64,000 bases of DNA from Simmondsia chinensis (GCA_018398585.1 JAGTTD010000011.1:6261001-6325000), one strand, 5' to 3'. Positions 31,913 through 45,954 are shown, counted from the stretch's first letter. The notes: generated by a model from the letters alone, not told the origin. A program made the numbers and translations.

Positions 31913-34900
31913 TTCCCCCACCATTTTCAAAATGCCATCATTCTCGAATAATCAACATCTCAAATTAAAAGAGACCTTATTGTGCATCAATGAGGGTGTC
32001 TCACGATTGAACCCCCAGCTAGTGAAGAGACCATACAGTTAATCGGATCGAAAATGGTAGACCAAGCTTTGAACCATACAACCCATTTGACTAACCGACT
32101 ATCTAATCACGCACAAAGCGTACTCCCCGTACATACCCTACGACTCCCAGATCGACACATTCTGTGGCCTTGTGTCCTGTACCCTTCGTAAGTGTTTCAG
32201 GGCCAAACTCTTAGTAAAAAATCACCCCTTTGAAGCGGCCAAACTTCAACACTCACTAAGGTGGACCTCATTGATCATGTCCCTGCGACGCGACATTCAA
32301 TAAGTTTTTAAAAATCAGGTCCATTAAGAGCATAAGCTCATCCTCTTAGTATCTCTAACGCAGGTACCAAGCACTACACACTAGGGATGGAAAAATTCTC
32401 TTTTAGTGCTTGCAGTCACACGGATGACAAGTCTCTCTCATTGAACTCGAGACCTAGCGTCATACTAGGTGTCGAGTTGAGGGCCTATCATGGGTGACTA
32501 ATAATGACAGGTTTCACACCATCCCTTTAATTATCAAGTCTCTAGCAATGTTCTCAAATAAGAGATCTACTAGTTTCAGACTTATATTTCAAAGTCCACA
32601 GTGATCACTCAATCTTTTATGAGTTATCTCACTTCACAATATTTGACACTGTTGTATCCGGACTTTCAGTGATACATCTCACTCTTTCACATTTAAAAAC
32701 ATCTCACTATCACAACGGATAGATTTGGACAACATTGGCTTGTGCCACAAAGGAATTTTAAACACAAGATCCTTTAATCGCTATGTTTCTTTACAAGCTG
32801 AAACCAGAGCAATAAACTCTATTATCACAGTGGAATTTATAACACGAGTTAGTTTCTTGAAATTCAAGGAACAACACCCCCACCACTTATAACATTTACT
32901 AGCTTTTAAAAGCATAGTCATCCCTCTCGGATGTTCAACTGGCGTTCAAGTATTCTTCTTGGTAGAAGAGTATTCATTAAAATAACACCACAACGCGTGG
33001 TCATTCCAGTACCTTGTGTACTCCATGCCAGTTATCTTTACTTACATAGGTAGTTATTTACACTCAGCCATTCAACAACCAAGGCTATATCTAACCTTTT
33101 CAATTTTCAATTATACCATTGGAACATTTTCATTTGATTCTAAGTATACATACCAAATTTCAACATGTAAACAATGTACATTCACACAATGAATCCACTG
33201 TCATTATCAGACTATTCATTTACACTATTCGGATTCATTAACTACCTCTTACAAGAGGCCACATCGCAAGACTTCATAGACTCGTCATAGAATCACAATA
33301 TATGACACAACAATATTGAACTTTGATGTTCATATTATCTCTAGTTCATTCTTCTAGAAATACACAAGTCCGATCGCTAGGGACTTCTCTTTTCACACTT
33401 TTATTCTTTCAAAGTTCTAGAGTCTTTTCAGGGATATACCCTCAAACATGACTTTCATCATAATTTATTTTAATTCACATTATCACAATGCATCATTCAA
33501 GATCAATAAAAACTCGAAGTCACTTTCTACGTAGTCATGTACATTTATGTCTTAGGATGTTTACTCCACCCATAATTCAGTCATACGAAAATACATGCCA
33601 TTTATACGCATTAAAACTTATGGGTAATAGAGTCATCATAATTCAGTATTTACATACTCTTTAAATTTATCACGTTGGTGACTAACAACATCCTAACATG
33701 TGAACATATCATCACACAAAAATCTCATTTACCGTGCAACAATTGCATGAATCTATCACTCAGTTTGAGTATTTAAAATGCATTGTATAAAATACACTTC
33801 ATTTTAATCGACTACTCAGTCATCATATATATATGCCCTTAACATGCAGGTAAGCTTTACTTCAACTCCATTAATCATGATGATAGATAAAAGGATAATT
33901 TTACACGCATGCGGGTTTCCATTGGAACATTACATCCAATAACTTTGAAAACCCACCGAAGCAATGTGGTTAGTTATGAAATTATAAATCACCATTTTCA
34001 AGTGCTTTTATACAACCTCTCGCATTATTCTTAATCATGGACTTTAACGTGAATTTCTTTATATCAGTCATACTAGGGATCAACATATATAAAAATCCAT
34101 ACATTTCATGATCCACTGGGTTCCATTCAAATTCACATTATTTTCATTTATCAAGCAAACAAACGGCATTTATTTCATAAATAACAAAGCCGTAAAGCAT
34201 CATGATCACGTTTATGTTCATGGACATGTGGAACTCATAACCACATCAACATATATGCATCAACCTTAATTTAATAAAATCATACATCAATGCATATAAG
34301 CATTAATCATATAGCCACATTAATGTCCATACTTGTACCTTCATGCAAGTATTAGTTATATTAACTAACATGCATTAACATTATATCATCATTTATACTC
34401 AAATTTCTTTCATAATCATGATCATATAAACATTGCTTTTCATGATTTTCTAACTCCACTATTGCTCACTCCATTGTTTCTTAATATAAATTCCGTCAAC
34501 GAACAATACGTACAGGGGACTAAATTAATAACCTTCAAAACAAGAATGAATCAACATACCCATATTTGTCATGGGCTTATTTCCACATAGTTATTAAAAT
34601 ACGTGCATTAAACCTCAATATATTTATTGTTCATTTTGCAAATTCATACAACAATGAATTACTATACATAACGCACAATTTATACTTTATTTCAACCATC
34701 ATAATTCTTTATGAATTATAATCATGGTTATACACGTGCATAGATATTTTATTAGCAATTTATAATAGAGCATACATCCAAGTATTATTATTATTATTAT
34801 TAGTTTTAGAATCATTTCGGCGCTTGGTTTCAACAACCACGCTAAACAAGGATTTCCCTTTTTAGCATCGCCTCAACGTCTGGTTTCAACAACCACCCAA

Positions 34901-35532
34901 AACATTCATTTTTTTTTATTTTAATGCTCAAATCATACATACTAATTTATATTAAGTATGTCTTCATAATTTTAATTGTTTTCCTTAGTTAAAATTGCCA
35001 AAATAATTACATGTACATGACTTCGTTTGGATTATTATCCAAAATTGGGTGGCAGCTATGGGTATAGAAGAGGCACCCCCCATACCTCTTCCTCCCCATA
35101 GCATTATAATCCCTAGCTACAAACACATAAATGAAAAACCAATTTAAAATAATAAACCTTCTAAAGAGGTGCGGAAATATAATTACAGTAATTATCGCAA
35201 GCGAAATATAAATTCGGAATCGGCTTTGACACGATTCTGGCTTTGATTCCCTGGTACTTTAGTCACTTGCGCTTTAGCCTTTGTGAGAATTTGGTCCTTC
35301 GGGGTGGCTCAGGGAGGAAGGGTGTGTAAAAATAAGCCAGAATAAAAAATAATAATAATAATAATTCCCCTTCCCTTTTATGCCTGTAGCATGCCTTAGG
35401 GACCTCCCGTGTAGGAAATTGATTAATTAGGTGAATATCTGATTGATCAGATGCCTCCTGTGACCAGTGCACATATGACTTAAAATGCGTGTAACTTTTG
35501 ACCGGTAAGGAGCTACAAGACAAATTACATAT
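31913..35532. other. Long non-coding repeat interior
   Basis: Some 3.6 kb starts at the polypurine-like edge of the LTR at 31237-31912. It contains no open frame with recognisable protein on either strand. It may be the interior of a non-coding (LARD-like) retroelement. (ATT)n occurs at 34785-34802. Around 34810-34910 GGTTTCAACAACCAC is repeated twice. The last 80 bp (ACTTTTGACCGGTAAGGAGC) resemble gypsy LTR sequence and continue on the other side of the Athila element after 47396. Confidence 0.45.
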
Positions 35533-36921
35533 TGATGTGCCTCATTTCTACATACTCTATTTCTTATTCCTGGGACATATTCGGCTTTTACATGTGAGGT
35601 TTGTTGTAATCGAGGCATGTTTATGATTGGAATGCATTGGAGCAAATAAAGGTTGAAAAGTGGCAAAATCAGGCATTGCATAGGCACATTTGAAGACTAT
35701 CCCGAGAAACCCGACCACGTGTGCAAAAGGACTCATCGGGTCACAATTCGGCAAATCAAATACATCTCATAGCATTTCAGGGTTCAATCGACCTATTGGC
35801 ATGAAAAACCAATTGATTAGTTGCCCATAGTAGGACGGATCCTACAATGGGCCAGCCGATCGATCGGCCAACAGTGTCGATCAATCGGCAGCTTGTAGTA
35901 GGCTTGCCGATCGATCGGCATAGTACCTGCAGAGCGACCCCTATGTCACGCCACAAGTATAAATAGAGGGGAGACCTTAATTTTGGATCCTTCACACGTC
36001 TCCTCTAATCCTCTCCCTTTCGAAGCCGCTACGAGATTCAAAGGAATTCTCAAACGCCAAAGCGTAGATGACCAGAGTGCTGGGAGGATCAAAGCTCGAA
36101 TCAACATCAACGCAAATTGAGGGAGTCTCTGTTTTCTGAGTTTGACTTCATTATTCCTTTCTTTTCATTTAATGATGTGTAAAACTCCCAAAGGAGATGC
36201 TTTTAATTTAGGGGTGAAGGACAGGTAGCCGTCCATATCCCAAATTTGTATTTTACTTTGACGATGATTCAATTATGTTATATTCGCACCCCTGTGAAAA
36301 TTATTCATGATTGTTTAGTGTTTCTTTGTGTATGCTTGTAGCCATGTCTAGATCTCCAACTTTTTAGCGATTCGTCTTGTGCTTGTAGCCTAGATTTTAA
36401 CATAATATATTTTCACGTGTGGTCCCGGTTAAGGTTGCAACCAACCTTGAATACAATCTCTTATACAAGTTAATATTGAATTAGGAGTGAAAAAGGAATT
36501 AAGTAGTGGTAATGAGATAACCTATGCTACACTTAGGATGATAATATAGGTTATGCCTTTAGACTAGTTTATTATCCCAAGCCTTTATTTAATTATCAAC
36601 CCAGGCTTAGAGCTTGTAGCCTAAGCCCTTTAAATCATTGTCCTAATTAAAATGTAATGACGAGATACGAGTTAAGCTATCCTGAATTCATTCCCTAAAC
36701 TAACCTCAATCAAATTAACATTCTTTTTACTGTTTTAATTGCCTTAGCTTAGTTAATCACTTGACTTGACCAACGAAAAACCCAATCAACTCATTCATTA
36801 ATAATAGAATTCAACTTAACACCAATTCCTCGGGAATATGACACCCGTATACCCGACTACGCTACAACGAACTCGTACGCTTACGAGTACGAGGTTTAAA
36901 ACACACTTTTAAAACACATCA
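35533..36921 (+). mobile_element. Athila 5' LTR
   Basis: Starts TGATGTGCCTCATTTCTAC and ends TTTTAAAACACATCA. CCGATCGATCGGC palindromes at 35859-35919 stand upstream of GTATAAATAGAGGGG at 35957. GGGTAGCCGTCCATATCCCA-like sequence follows at 36230. The 3' copy at 45972 shares all of these landmarks. Confidence 0.9.
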
Positions 36922-36927
36922 TGTTTT

Positions 36928-36945
36928 TGGCGCCGCTGCCAAGGG
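36928..36945 (+). other. Primer-binding site
   Basis: TGGCGCCGCTGCCAAGGGA lies six bases after the 5' LTR. It is close to the TGGCGCCGTTGCC site complementary to tRNA-Asp used by Athila/Tat-lineage elements. Confidence 0.8.
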
Positions 36946-37013
36946 ATTGGTAGGCTAAGTAGATTTAGGTATTAACGAAATCTTTTTTTGTGGTTATTTC
37001 TTTTTCTTGACTT

Positions 37014-38400
37014 TTGGATTGTGGTCAACGTGGATTCAACTTGCTTTCTGTATTGTATGCACAGTCGAGGCTCACTCAATCCAGAACTGTTTCCTTACAT
37101 TCCGAAATTGAGTTGGCCCTATCTACCTTGAGGCGATATGAAGCAAGTGCAAATACACCTGACACCATTGCTAATGATGCATTGCGCACGATTGGGGACA
37201 ATTTTATTCCCCAAACATACGTTGCTCTCGTCGGAGTTACGTTACTTGTCGCGGGTAGCACCAACTTCAAACTTAAGCCTGGGATCATCAACATGCTTGC
37301 CGCTTTCTATGGGAAGCAGACTGAGAGCCCGTACAAGCACCTTGATGCATTCCTTAAAATTTGTGAAACTTGCCATTATTAAGGTGTCTCGACTGATGTG
37401 GTTAGACTATGTCTTTTTTCATTTTCGTTAAAAAACGTAGCTAAGAGGTGGCTTCAATCCTTACCCAGGGGTGAAATCACCACTTGGATGACCTCTAATA
37501 ATGCTTCCTGGTCAAATTTTTTTCTAAAGCCAAAATGATGGCTATTAGGTGTGCGATAAATAATTTTGAACAAAAGGATCAGCAGCAATTTCACGAAAGT
37601 TGGGACAGATTTAAGGAACTCCTTAGAAGTTGTCCTACCACGGGTCACCTAAGTGGGCTCTTGTTCAAAGTTTCTATGATGGTCTCTCAGCTTCCAACAA
37701 GCAGATGGTTAATGCTTCATGCCGGGGACATTTAACCAACAAGATGAGAACGAGGCTTGGACGCTCTTTGAGTGCCTCAGTGAACACTCCCTCGACCAAG
37801 CCTCTCCTGCGAGGGTGGTTAGAGGGGGCAAACGGTGTCTACAAAGTAGCACCTAACGATGATGTTAACTTTAGATTGGAAGGCCTTAGTAGGAAGATGG
37901 ATCAAATTATGAATTTACATGCAAACCCTAATAACGTGTACGCAGTTAATGCGGCTGAATCATCATTTGGTGGTACTACTCCATGTGGTATTTGTTCAAC
38001 CGAGGATCACTCCGTGTTTGACTGCTTATATGCGTCACAGTTTCCCGAATACGGGGCAAGACCTAGTTTATACAACATAGGGGTATTCGCGGAACAACGC
38101 CGTGTTCACCAACACCTATAATCCAGGGCGGGCAATCATCCGAACTTCTTGTGGAAGCAAAACGCGAATAAGAGCCAAGCCACGAGGCAACCAACACCAG
38201 GATTCGCAGGTAATGCATGCCCTCTCTGTTTTTAGGGAGGGCAAAGGTATGGCTCTTCTTCTAACCCTCCATCTCTGAATGCTAACCCTCCACCCCAACC
38301 TCCAAGATACACCTCTCAACTTAAGAAGCGTATGCTCCGCTTTATGGAGGAAATTCAACAGTTGATTCAGTCCCATTCACAATCTATCTCTCAACTAGAG
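37014..38400 (+). pseudogene. Athila gag (broken)
   Basis: Capsid-like sequence includes YKHLDAFLKICETCHY, then after a stop VVRLCLFSFSLKNVAKRWL (another frame), ITTWMTSNNASWSNFF, and FHESWDRFKELLRSCP. The 37630-38121 part reads NGVYKVAPNDDVNFRLEGL and a C-x2-C...C stretch (CGICSTEDHSVFDC) like a degenerate zinc knuckle. At least three frame changes separate these pieces. Confidence 0.8.
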
Positions 38401-38427
38401 AACCAAGTAGGACAGTTAGCTTAAGCT

Positions 38428-39492
38428 ATGAATAGAAGAGAGGAAGGGAGGTTACCCTCCCAGCCTCTTGCAAATTCTTGGGGAGCAACTGGTTCTGAAC
38501 TTTGCCAGGTCACTCACGAGCACGCTAAGGTTATATCGATTTTAGATGAGGATAATTTGAGAGAGGTAGAAGTAGAAGTTGAGCAGGAAGTTGTGACTCC
38601 ACCCCCCACTGTTGATAGGGATGGAGCACCAGCACCTTTATTTGGTTCACCATATGAACCCATCGTCCCTTTCCCTTCGGCACTTCTAGGACCAAAGGAT
38701 AAGGACGACCCGAAGAGAGTTGAGCTATTGGATATGTTTAAGGACGTCAAAATCAACTTTTCGTTGATTGACGCAATTAAACACGTCCCCATGTATCCGA
38801 AGTTCCTCAAGGACCTGTGTGTTAGGAAAAAGAAAGCGCAAGCTCATGTCCCTAGGAAGGTCTGGCTCACTGAGAAAGTGAGCAGCATTTTAGTTTCGGG
38901 CATCCCACCCAAATGTAGAGATCCAGGGGCTTTCACAGTCCAGTGCGTCATAGGAGAGAGCTACACTAGTTAAGATCTTTTGGATTTAGGGGCGAGCGTA
39001 AACCTCATCCCATACTTAATTTTTCAAGAATTAGGTATTGGAGATCTTAAACCGACTAGTGTTACTCTCCACTTGACTGACAGATCAGAGCATTTACCTA
39101 GAGGGATGCTAGAAGATGTACTTGTCAAAGTTGACAAGTTCGTCTTCCCCGTCGACTTTATCATGACAGACATGGATCCCATTCCTCATCAGAGGAATCA
39201 TACCCCCATCATTTTAGGTTGATCGTTCTTAGCAACCTCCAATGCTGTCATTTATTATAGGACTAGGGTGTTGGAGGTTTCATTTGGGAACCTTAAGGTC
39301 AAATTGAATTTGTCAAATGTTATTGAGTTCCCTGGTGATGAAGATGACTTTGATTGTTTTATGGTCAACACCATTGACCCTTTGGTTGAGTCGGTATCTT
39401 CTTACTTTATCAAAAGAGATGGTTTGTCTGATTTGTCTACTTTGACTGATACTGATGTTGATGTTGATAATTTGTCTGATGTGCAGATTTGA
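38428..39492 (+). pseudogene. Athila linker and aspartic protease region
   Basis: 38428-38973 is an open 181-codon stretch rich in Glu/Val (EVEVEQEVV) ending in KVWLTEKVSSIL, the usual lead-in to protease. After a stop, the protease active-site motif reads DLGASVNLIPYLIF at about 38980. TLHLTDRSEHLPRGMLEDVLVKV and FPVDFIMTDMD follow, all typical of the Athila retropepsin. A further open part to 39492 is the connector before RT. Confidence 0.85.
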
Positions 39493-39792
39493 GAATTGAG
39501 GCTAGGGGCCCGATTTTCGAACCCCTAACTGGCCTTTGCAGTGAACCTGCTAAACCATCGATTGAGTGTCCACCAATGTTAGAACTCAAGCCTCTCCCTG
39601 CCACCTTAAAATATGTATTTTTAGGGCCAAATGACACCCTTCCTGTGATTATAGCTTCTGACTTGACTGGGACACAGGAATGTAGGTTGTTAGTTGTCCT
39701 ACAGAACCATGAATGAGCCATAGGGTGGTCAGTTGCTGACTTGAGAGGAATTAACCCCTTCGTATGCATGCATAGGATACATTTACAGGATA

Positions 39793-40480
39793 ATGTTAAG
39801 CCTTCTGGGCATATGCAAAAAAGGCTTAACCCCGAACATAAGAGAGGTGGTAAAGAAAGAGGTCATGAAGCTGTTAGATGCAGGTATTATATACCCCATT
39901 TCTGATAGTCCTTGGGTCAATCTGGTCCAAGTGATTCCTAAGAAGTTAGGAATCACCATTGTTACAAATGCACAGGGAGAACTAGTTCCTACTCGTACCA
40001 CTACAGGGTGGAGAGTATGCATTGATTATCGTAAGTTAAACTCTGTAACGTGTAAGGACCACTTCCCCCTACCTCTTTTGGACCAAATCTTAGATAGAGT
40101 AGCAGGACAGACCTACTATTATTTTCTAGATGGTTACTCAAGGTATAACCAAGTCCTGGTTCACCCTGAAGACCAAGAGAAAACAACGTTTACCTGCCTC
40201 TTTGGTACGTTCACATATCGAAACGCACCTGCTACTTTTTAGTTATGCATGATGTCCATCTTTTCTGACATGTTAAACAATTACTTGGAAGTGTTTATGG
40301 ATGACTTTTCTATGTTTGGGTCTTCCTTTGATGAATGTCTTTCCGAGGAGTACAATCTGGAGCTCAATTAGGAGAAAAGCCATTTCATGGTTCAGCAGCG
40401 CATAGTTCTAGGACATGTGGTATCTAAAGAGGGTATCACTGTAGATAAGGTCAAGGTAGACTTAATTGCCAACCTTCCTC
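39793..40480 (+). pseudogene. Athila reverse transcriptase (broken)
   Basis: KKEVMKLLDAGIIYPISDSP, GWRVCIDYRKLNS and DHFPLPLLDQIL are the usual RT landmarks. The first catalytic-region motif reads FLDGYSRYNQ. Between TFTYR and NAPATF the seven residues corresponding to RMPFGLC of the family are missing, an in-frame loss. The FMDDFS catalytic motif follows near 40300 in the next frame, after a stop at about 40240. Confidence 0.88.
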
Positions 40481-40619
40481 CATCGACTTGGTGAAGGAAG
40501 TTTGCTCTTTCCTTAGCCACGCTGGTTTTTACTAGCATTTCATCATTAGCTTTAGTAAAATTGCTAAACCTTTATCGAATTTGTTTGCTAATGATGTGCC
40601 CTTTATTTTTTATAATGAG

Positions 40620-42000
40620 TGTTTAGCTGCGTTTACTGAGTTGAAAACCTTGTTGTCTACAGCTCCAATCATTCAACCTCCTAACTATTCGTTGCTATTT
40701 GAGATTATGTGTGACGCTTTAAGTTACAGTGTAGGAGCCATGCTCGGTTAATGAAAGGATTGCAAACCTATCGTAGTTTGCTATGCTAGTAAATCTTTAG
40801 ATGAAGCCCAAAAGAACTATACCGCTACTGAAAAGAAATAGCTATGTTTTCGCACTTGACAAGTTTCGACCTTATGTTTTAGGCTAGAGTGATTGTCTTT
40901 TCTTGCCATGCTTCCATTCAGTTCCTTCTTATCAAGAAGGAAACAAAGCCTAGGTTGATTCGCTCAGTTTTAGTACTCCAAGAATTTAACCTAGAGATTA
41001 AATATAGGAAAGGCTTGGATAATGTAGTGGCCGATCACCTTTCGAGGATTGTGTTCCCATCTGATTCTACTACTGGTCCCATTGATGACTGTTTTCCTAA
41101 TGAACAGTTATTTGCTATTGTAGGAGGTGGTATGTACACATCACGAATTACTTGGCAACGGGAAGGCTTGCTACCCACTGGTCGAAGCAAGTAAGGGACT
41201 GTTTCTTTTCATGAGTAAAGCATTTCTTTTGGGATGATCCAGATTTGTTTAAGGTATATTCTAATAAGGTAATACATCGCTATGTCCCGAAAATTGAGTA
41301 GGAGAGTATATTTGGGTTTTGCCATGGTCTAGCTCGTGAAGGGCACTTTGGGGGACAACGCACTAAAAGTCCGACAAAGTGGCTTCTTTTGGCCAACACT
41401 TTTCTAGGATGCTCGTGATTTTTGTAGGGTGTGTGATCGCTATTAATGCACAAGTGCGCTAACAAAATGAGAATGGGATGCCTCAACGTCCGATTTTAGT
41501 TTGTGAAATTTTTGACATTTAGGGCATCGATTTTATGGGACTTTTTCCTAATTCACATGGGTCTGCCTCTATTTTGGTAGATATTGATTACGTGTCAAAG
41601 TAGATTGAGCCATCACAACTAGGACAAACGACCACAAGGTTGTTGTTGAGTTTGTTAAAGATAATATTTTCACATTTTAGTGTTCCTATGGCGATAATTA
41701 GTGATGAGGGACATACTTTACTCATTGTTCGGTTGAGACACTTCTTTGGAAGTACTCAATCACCCATAAATTCCCTGCCCCTTATCACCCTCAAACCAGT
41801 GGTTAGGTTGAGGTTTCGAATCGAGAAATAAAGTCTATCGTTGAGAAGACCGTTAGATCGGACCGCAAGGATTGGTCTTTTAGGTTGAACGACGCTCTTT
41901 GGGCTTATTTGTACAGCTTTGAAGACTCCAACCAGCATGTCCCCCTATCGCTTAGTCTTTGGGAAGGCATGCCACTTGCCAGTAGAGCTTGAGCACCATG
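40620..42000 (+). pseudogene. Athila RNase H and integrase remnants
   Basis: RNase H wording appears at 40700-41050 (CDALSYSVGAMLG, then FNLEIKYRKGLDNVVADHLSR). Integrase follows with a zinc-finger region (FCHGLAREGHFGGQRT near 41320). The core is near 41510-41620, where CEIFDI is followed by GIDFMGLFPNSHGS and DIDYVSK. Most of it is interrupted by stops, and the catalytic triad cannot be read in one frame. Confidence 0.8.
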
Positions 42001-42557
42001 TGTTATGAGCAATTAAACAGTTCAATCATGACATGCACAGCATTGGGTCACATTGACGACTTCAACTCAGCGAATTGGAAAAGATGCGATACAAGGCATA
42101 TGAAAATGCCAAGCTCAACAAAGAAAGAACCAAAGTTTTTCTTGACAAACAAAATTCTCGAAAAAGTTTTGAAGTTGGATACAGAGTATGGCTTTGTAAC
42201 CCAAAACTTCAGCTCTTTCTTGAGAAACTACGCTCATGATGCGATGTACCTTATGAAATGGTCCAATTATACCCTTCCGGGGCAATTGAGATCCAAGACC
42301 TCAATGACGGCCGCCTTTTCATTGCTAATGACCATCGTCTTAAGTTAGCTATTGGTTTAGGAGATCGTCCTCACGAGTTTGAGAAAATTCACCTTGAGGA
42401 CCCAACCTTGGGATCAACATAGTTTTGTAGTCTACACTGCGTCCGGTTAAGGCCGTTCAACTTAGTGCTTTTGGGAGGCAACCCAATTTTTTCCTGACGT
42501 TTTGCAATTTTTGTTTTTCTTTAAAAAGCATTCAAAAAAAGGGGGACGTTGTATTGA

Positions 42558-42571
42558 TATTAATAATAAAA

Positions 42572-42624
<53 letters not shown>

Positions 42625-42693
42625 TAACAACAATAACAACAACAACAACAACAATAACAATAACAATAACAATAACAATAACAATAATAATAA
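42558..42693. repeat. (ATA)n/(ACA)n microsatellite
   Basis: A trinucleotide run shifts from AAT/ATA through AACAAC to AACAAT repeats, about 135 bp, inside the Athila element after the GGGAGGCAACCCAAT sequence that usually closes pol in this lineage. Both strands give open but low-complexity frames that are not genes. Confidence 0.95.
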
Positions 42694-43444
42694 AGGTTTT
42701 TTTGTTTGAGTATGGGGCGTACAGTTGCACCCCTGATCGACCGACTAAGAGGCTCAATCGATCGGGGGCGCCTATTGGAGCGCGCTAGGCACTCCAACGC
42801 CTAATCGATTGGGGTGCTCACTGCAACCCCTTTCAAAAATCTAAACCCCCTCACCCCTCCCCGCCCCCACCCTCCCAATTCTCTCTCTTCACCCCACTTT
42901 CTTCCTCTTTCCCAATCCCTAACCCTAGCTCGCCTAATCTTCCCCACGACCCACAGCCGGCCACCCCACCACCGCCGGTGTCTCCCTTTATTTTAAATTT
43001 TCTTTTTGCCTTGTTCATCTTTAGAGAGAGCATGTTTTGGGATTTTTCATGTATTTTTGACTTGCTATGTTCGAATATTCATAATTCAAGTCCTATTTAT
43101 GAACAAAGTTAGGGTTTTCTTGAACTTATCATTTTTGTATATATTTGTTCAAGAACCATGTTCAAATAGTGGTTCAAGTAACCGGATCTAGCGCTTTCAT
43201 GTCTTTATTTGATGGATTAATAGTTGTTTGGGGTTGTTGTGTGAGCAAATTAGGAATTTGTTACCATTTGCTTATGTCTGGGTTTTTCCTTCAATTTTCA
43301 CCAACGTTGTTCATGCTTTAGGTTCAATCGGCTGATTTTTTTTTTTTACTTTCTTTGGGTTTTTAGTCTATCTTATTAAATTTACATTTCTTTTACAACA
43401 TCAGTTGTGTTTAGTTTTACTTCAATTGTTTCTATTTTATTTAT

Positions 43445-44509
43445 TTGTCTTTTAGAATCTTATCCCTCTTTTTTGTGTTAATTTGCTTTCTTTTTTATGT
43501 TAATTTGCCAATGCTTTTTCAGGTTTTGCCTCATGTCAAGAAGAGTCTCCATGAGGAGGGTAGTAGCTGCCAACCTTCGGACCTTGACGTGCACATCCGA
43601 GCAGCACCGATAATTGGTGAAACGATGTTTAGTGATGATTTAAAGAAGGAACCTTATGGTTCTTGGGCCATTATGTTTTGTTTGGATGTGGGTCTTGCCT
43701 ACCTTCTTGGTAGAGATTTGACGGAGGACACTGTTTTTCCCCTTATTGGTGAAGGAATTTTATTTCTCCTTCACTCTCAACCATGAAGGGGGCCACCCAT
43801 CATGTGAGATCACTATCCGTGGCAAACGCATCATGTTTGATAAACATAATGTGGCCAAGGCTATTGGCTATCCACTTGATCATGATGACACCATTTGGTC
43901 CCCCTTGAGAATCCACCAAATGTTGTGACAATCATGGCTCGAATATGTGGTGGTTGTTCTGCTCTGAGTCGAGTGTCTACCACTGTTTGATTTGCCCTCT
44001 CTCCTCATATGTGGCTCTTGGATTTCATTCTTAAAGCCAATTTGTGGCCTGCGGTACATGAATAGGAGCAAACGGATCCTATCCTCGAACTTCTTTGGAA
44101 GTTCTACTAGGGTATTTGGTTTGATATCAGGGTCATTTTCCTAGAGATCTTTGCCGTCGTACGCCTTAGGCTTCTTCGCTTCACTATTGGGAAGGATGCT
44201 TTATTCTTTCCCCTTCTTATTACGAGGCTTTTGCTGCAAGCTTGGGTTCAGAATCCAACCGGACCCGACAAGAATTGTGCCCCACTTATTACCTTCAACC
44301 CCGCCCAACATATGAGAACTTATCTCTTACTCACTCCACCCCATGCACAAGGGGTGGAACTGGGCGAGGAGGAGGATCTTGAACAAGAGGGAAACCCTGC
44401 TCAGGATGAAGGTCCCGAGGAGAGGAATGTTCCTCCCCCCACTTCTGCCGGTCCTAATGCCATACCACTCTGTGTGACGGCAATTCTGGATTGTCTTGAT
44501 CATCTATAA
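43445..44509 (+). pseudogene. Athila extra ORF (env-position, plant transposon-type)
   Basis: Downstream of integrase two overlapping open parts are followed by a third. 43445-43786 contains PYGSWAIMFCLDVGLAYLLGRD. 43746-43928 contains ITIRGKRIMFDKHNVAKAIG. 44231-44509 ends in a Pro/Glu-rich tail. The 'G-KRI-FD---VAKAIG' pattern resembles the uncharacterised 'putative plant transposon protein' region found at this place in Athila elements. I assign no function. No convincing signal peptide or fusion peptide is seen. Confidence 0.5.
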
Positions 44510-45954
44510 TTTAAGATGGATGAATTTTGACGATTGCAGACCGGTGGTTCTTCACCAGGCTTCCCTCCTCCCTAATTTCTTTTATTTCTCTTGTACTAAA
44601 CAAATGTTCATTATGTGTATATATCTTTTCATCTTATTAACAATTTTGTTTAGTACACTATCGTCTATGTTTTTGTAGCTTGCTATTTCTGCTTTCACCT
44701 CTATGAATCTACTCGACATGCATAGCTGAATATGCCATACCTCAGGTCGTCTTTTTTCTTTCCTTGTTCATATTTATTTTCATTCATTTACATTGAAGAC
44801 AATGCAAGGTTTATGTTTAGGGATGGCAAGTGTGAGTTGAACTTCTGTTTGTCCTTTTACCTTAATTTTGCTTAAATTGGCTAAATTTTTGCATCAATGA
44901 GCATATAGTTGTTTGTGACTTTTATTAAAGACCAATTTTGAGAAGTTATATTGACGATTAGAATATTTATGTAATGACATTATTTCTGCATCTAACTTTT
45001 GAATCTGTATTTTTATCTTCCAACCAGTTAGAAGGATTATTACTTTTCACCCTCAATCTTGTGACATATCCTACTTTTTAAGTTGTAATAGCGGAAATAA
45101 TTTTAGGAATTTGAATCCACCATTTTACTCCTAACAATGTTGAAAATCAATTTTCTATCTCTTTATTTTGAGTGATTCCAAAAAAAGGGTACCACTGCAC
45201 TTGCTGGTTCTTGTAGCCCCTATGTCTAGAGCAAGTAAGCCCGTAGGGATGTCATAACACCTGGTACCTTGAGCGAACTAGGTCGGGAGCTGGCAGTCCA
45301 AAGCTTGTTATGCAGGCCATAGGGAAAGCTTAAAAAAAATCAACCACTTTAAGTCACTATAATAAACACTAATACCTATTTTGAAAAAAAAAAGAAGAGA
45401 AGAATTAAGATATGTGCTAATAATGGCTTAGGCTGTGAATTCCTTTGACTCGAGCCATTAGGTCCATGGAGTGATATTCACTCGGTGCCTTGAGCCAGCT
45501 GGATTGGCAGTCACCGGCTGAAAACTCGCTGCATGGGTCTGAGGGAGACACACATGACCATGAGTTACTTAAAAAAAAAAAGAAAAAAAAGAAAAAAAGG
45601 GAAAACAAGAAAGAAAAGAGAACCATTTGGATTTCATTATTGGCTAGCGGTGAATTGTTAGGATAAATGATTCCTTTGATTATTTTCTCTAGTCGTCTTA
45701 AATTTGGAGGGTTTAAACTAAGAAGAAGCGGAGAGAAGTTCTACGCTCACTCACTAGTAAAAAGACTTGAATCACGAGAACTTGAGTTGGAACCAGTATA
45801 ATAATAATGTTATATAAAGATTCTCTACTATCAGGTACACCTTCAAATATGATCAGAAAATATTTTTAACAAGTTATTCTTGTCATTACATGCCTGACTA
45901 AATTTTTCCATCATTAGGTAGTTCGAGTTGAATCTTGCTTGAGGACAAGCAAGG

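Noticed and set aside
42560..42797. Minus-strand open frames over the trinucleotide repeat
   Set aside because: Low-complexity translation (Ile/Val or Tyr/Cys runs) of a microsatellite inside the Athila element.
43445..44509. Retroviral envelope gene
   Set aside because: The position fits the env-like ORF of Athila elements, but I see no signal peptide, fusion peptide or anchor. The sequence better fits the uncharacterised plant transposon-protein region.
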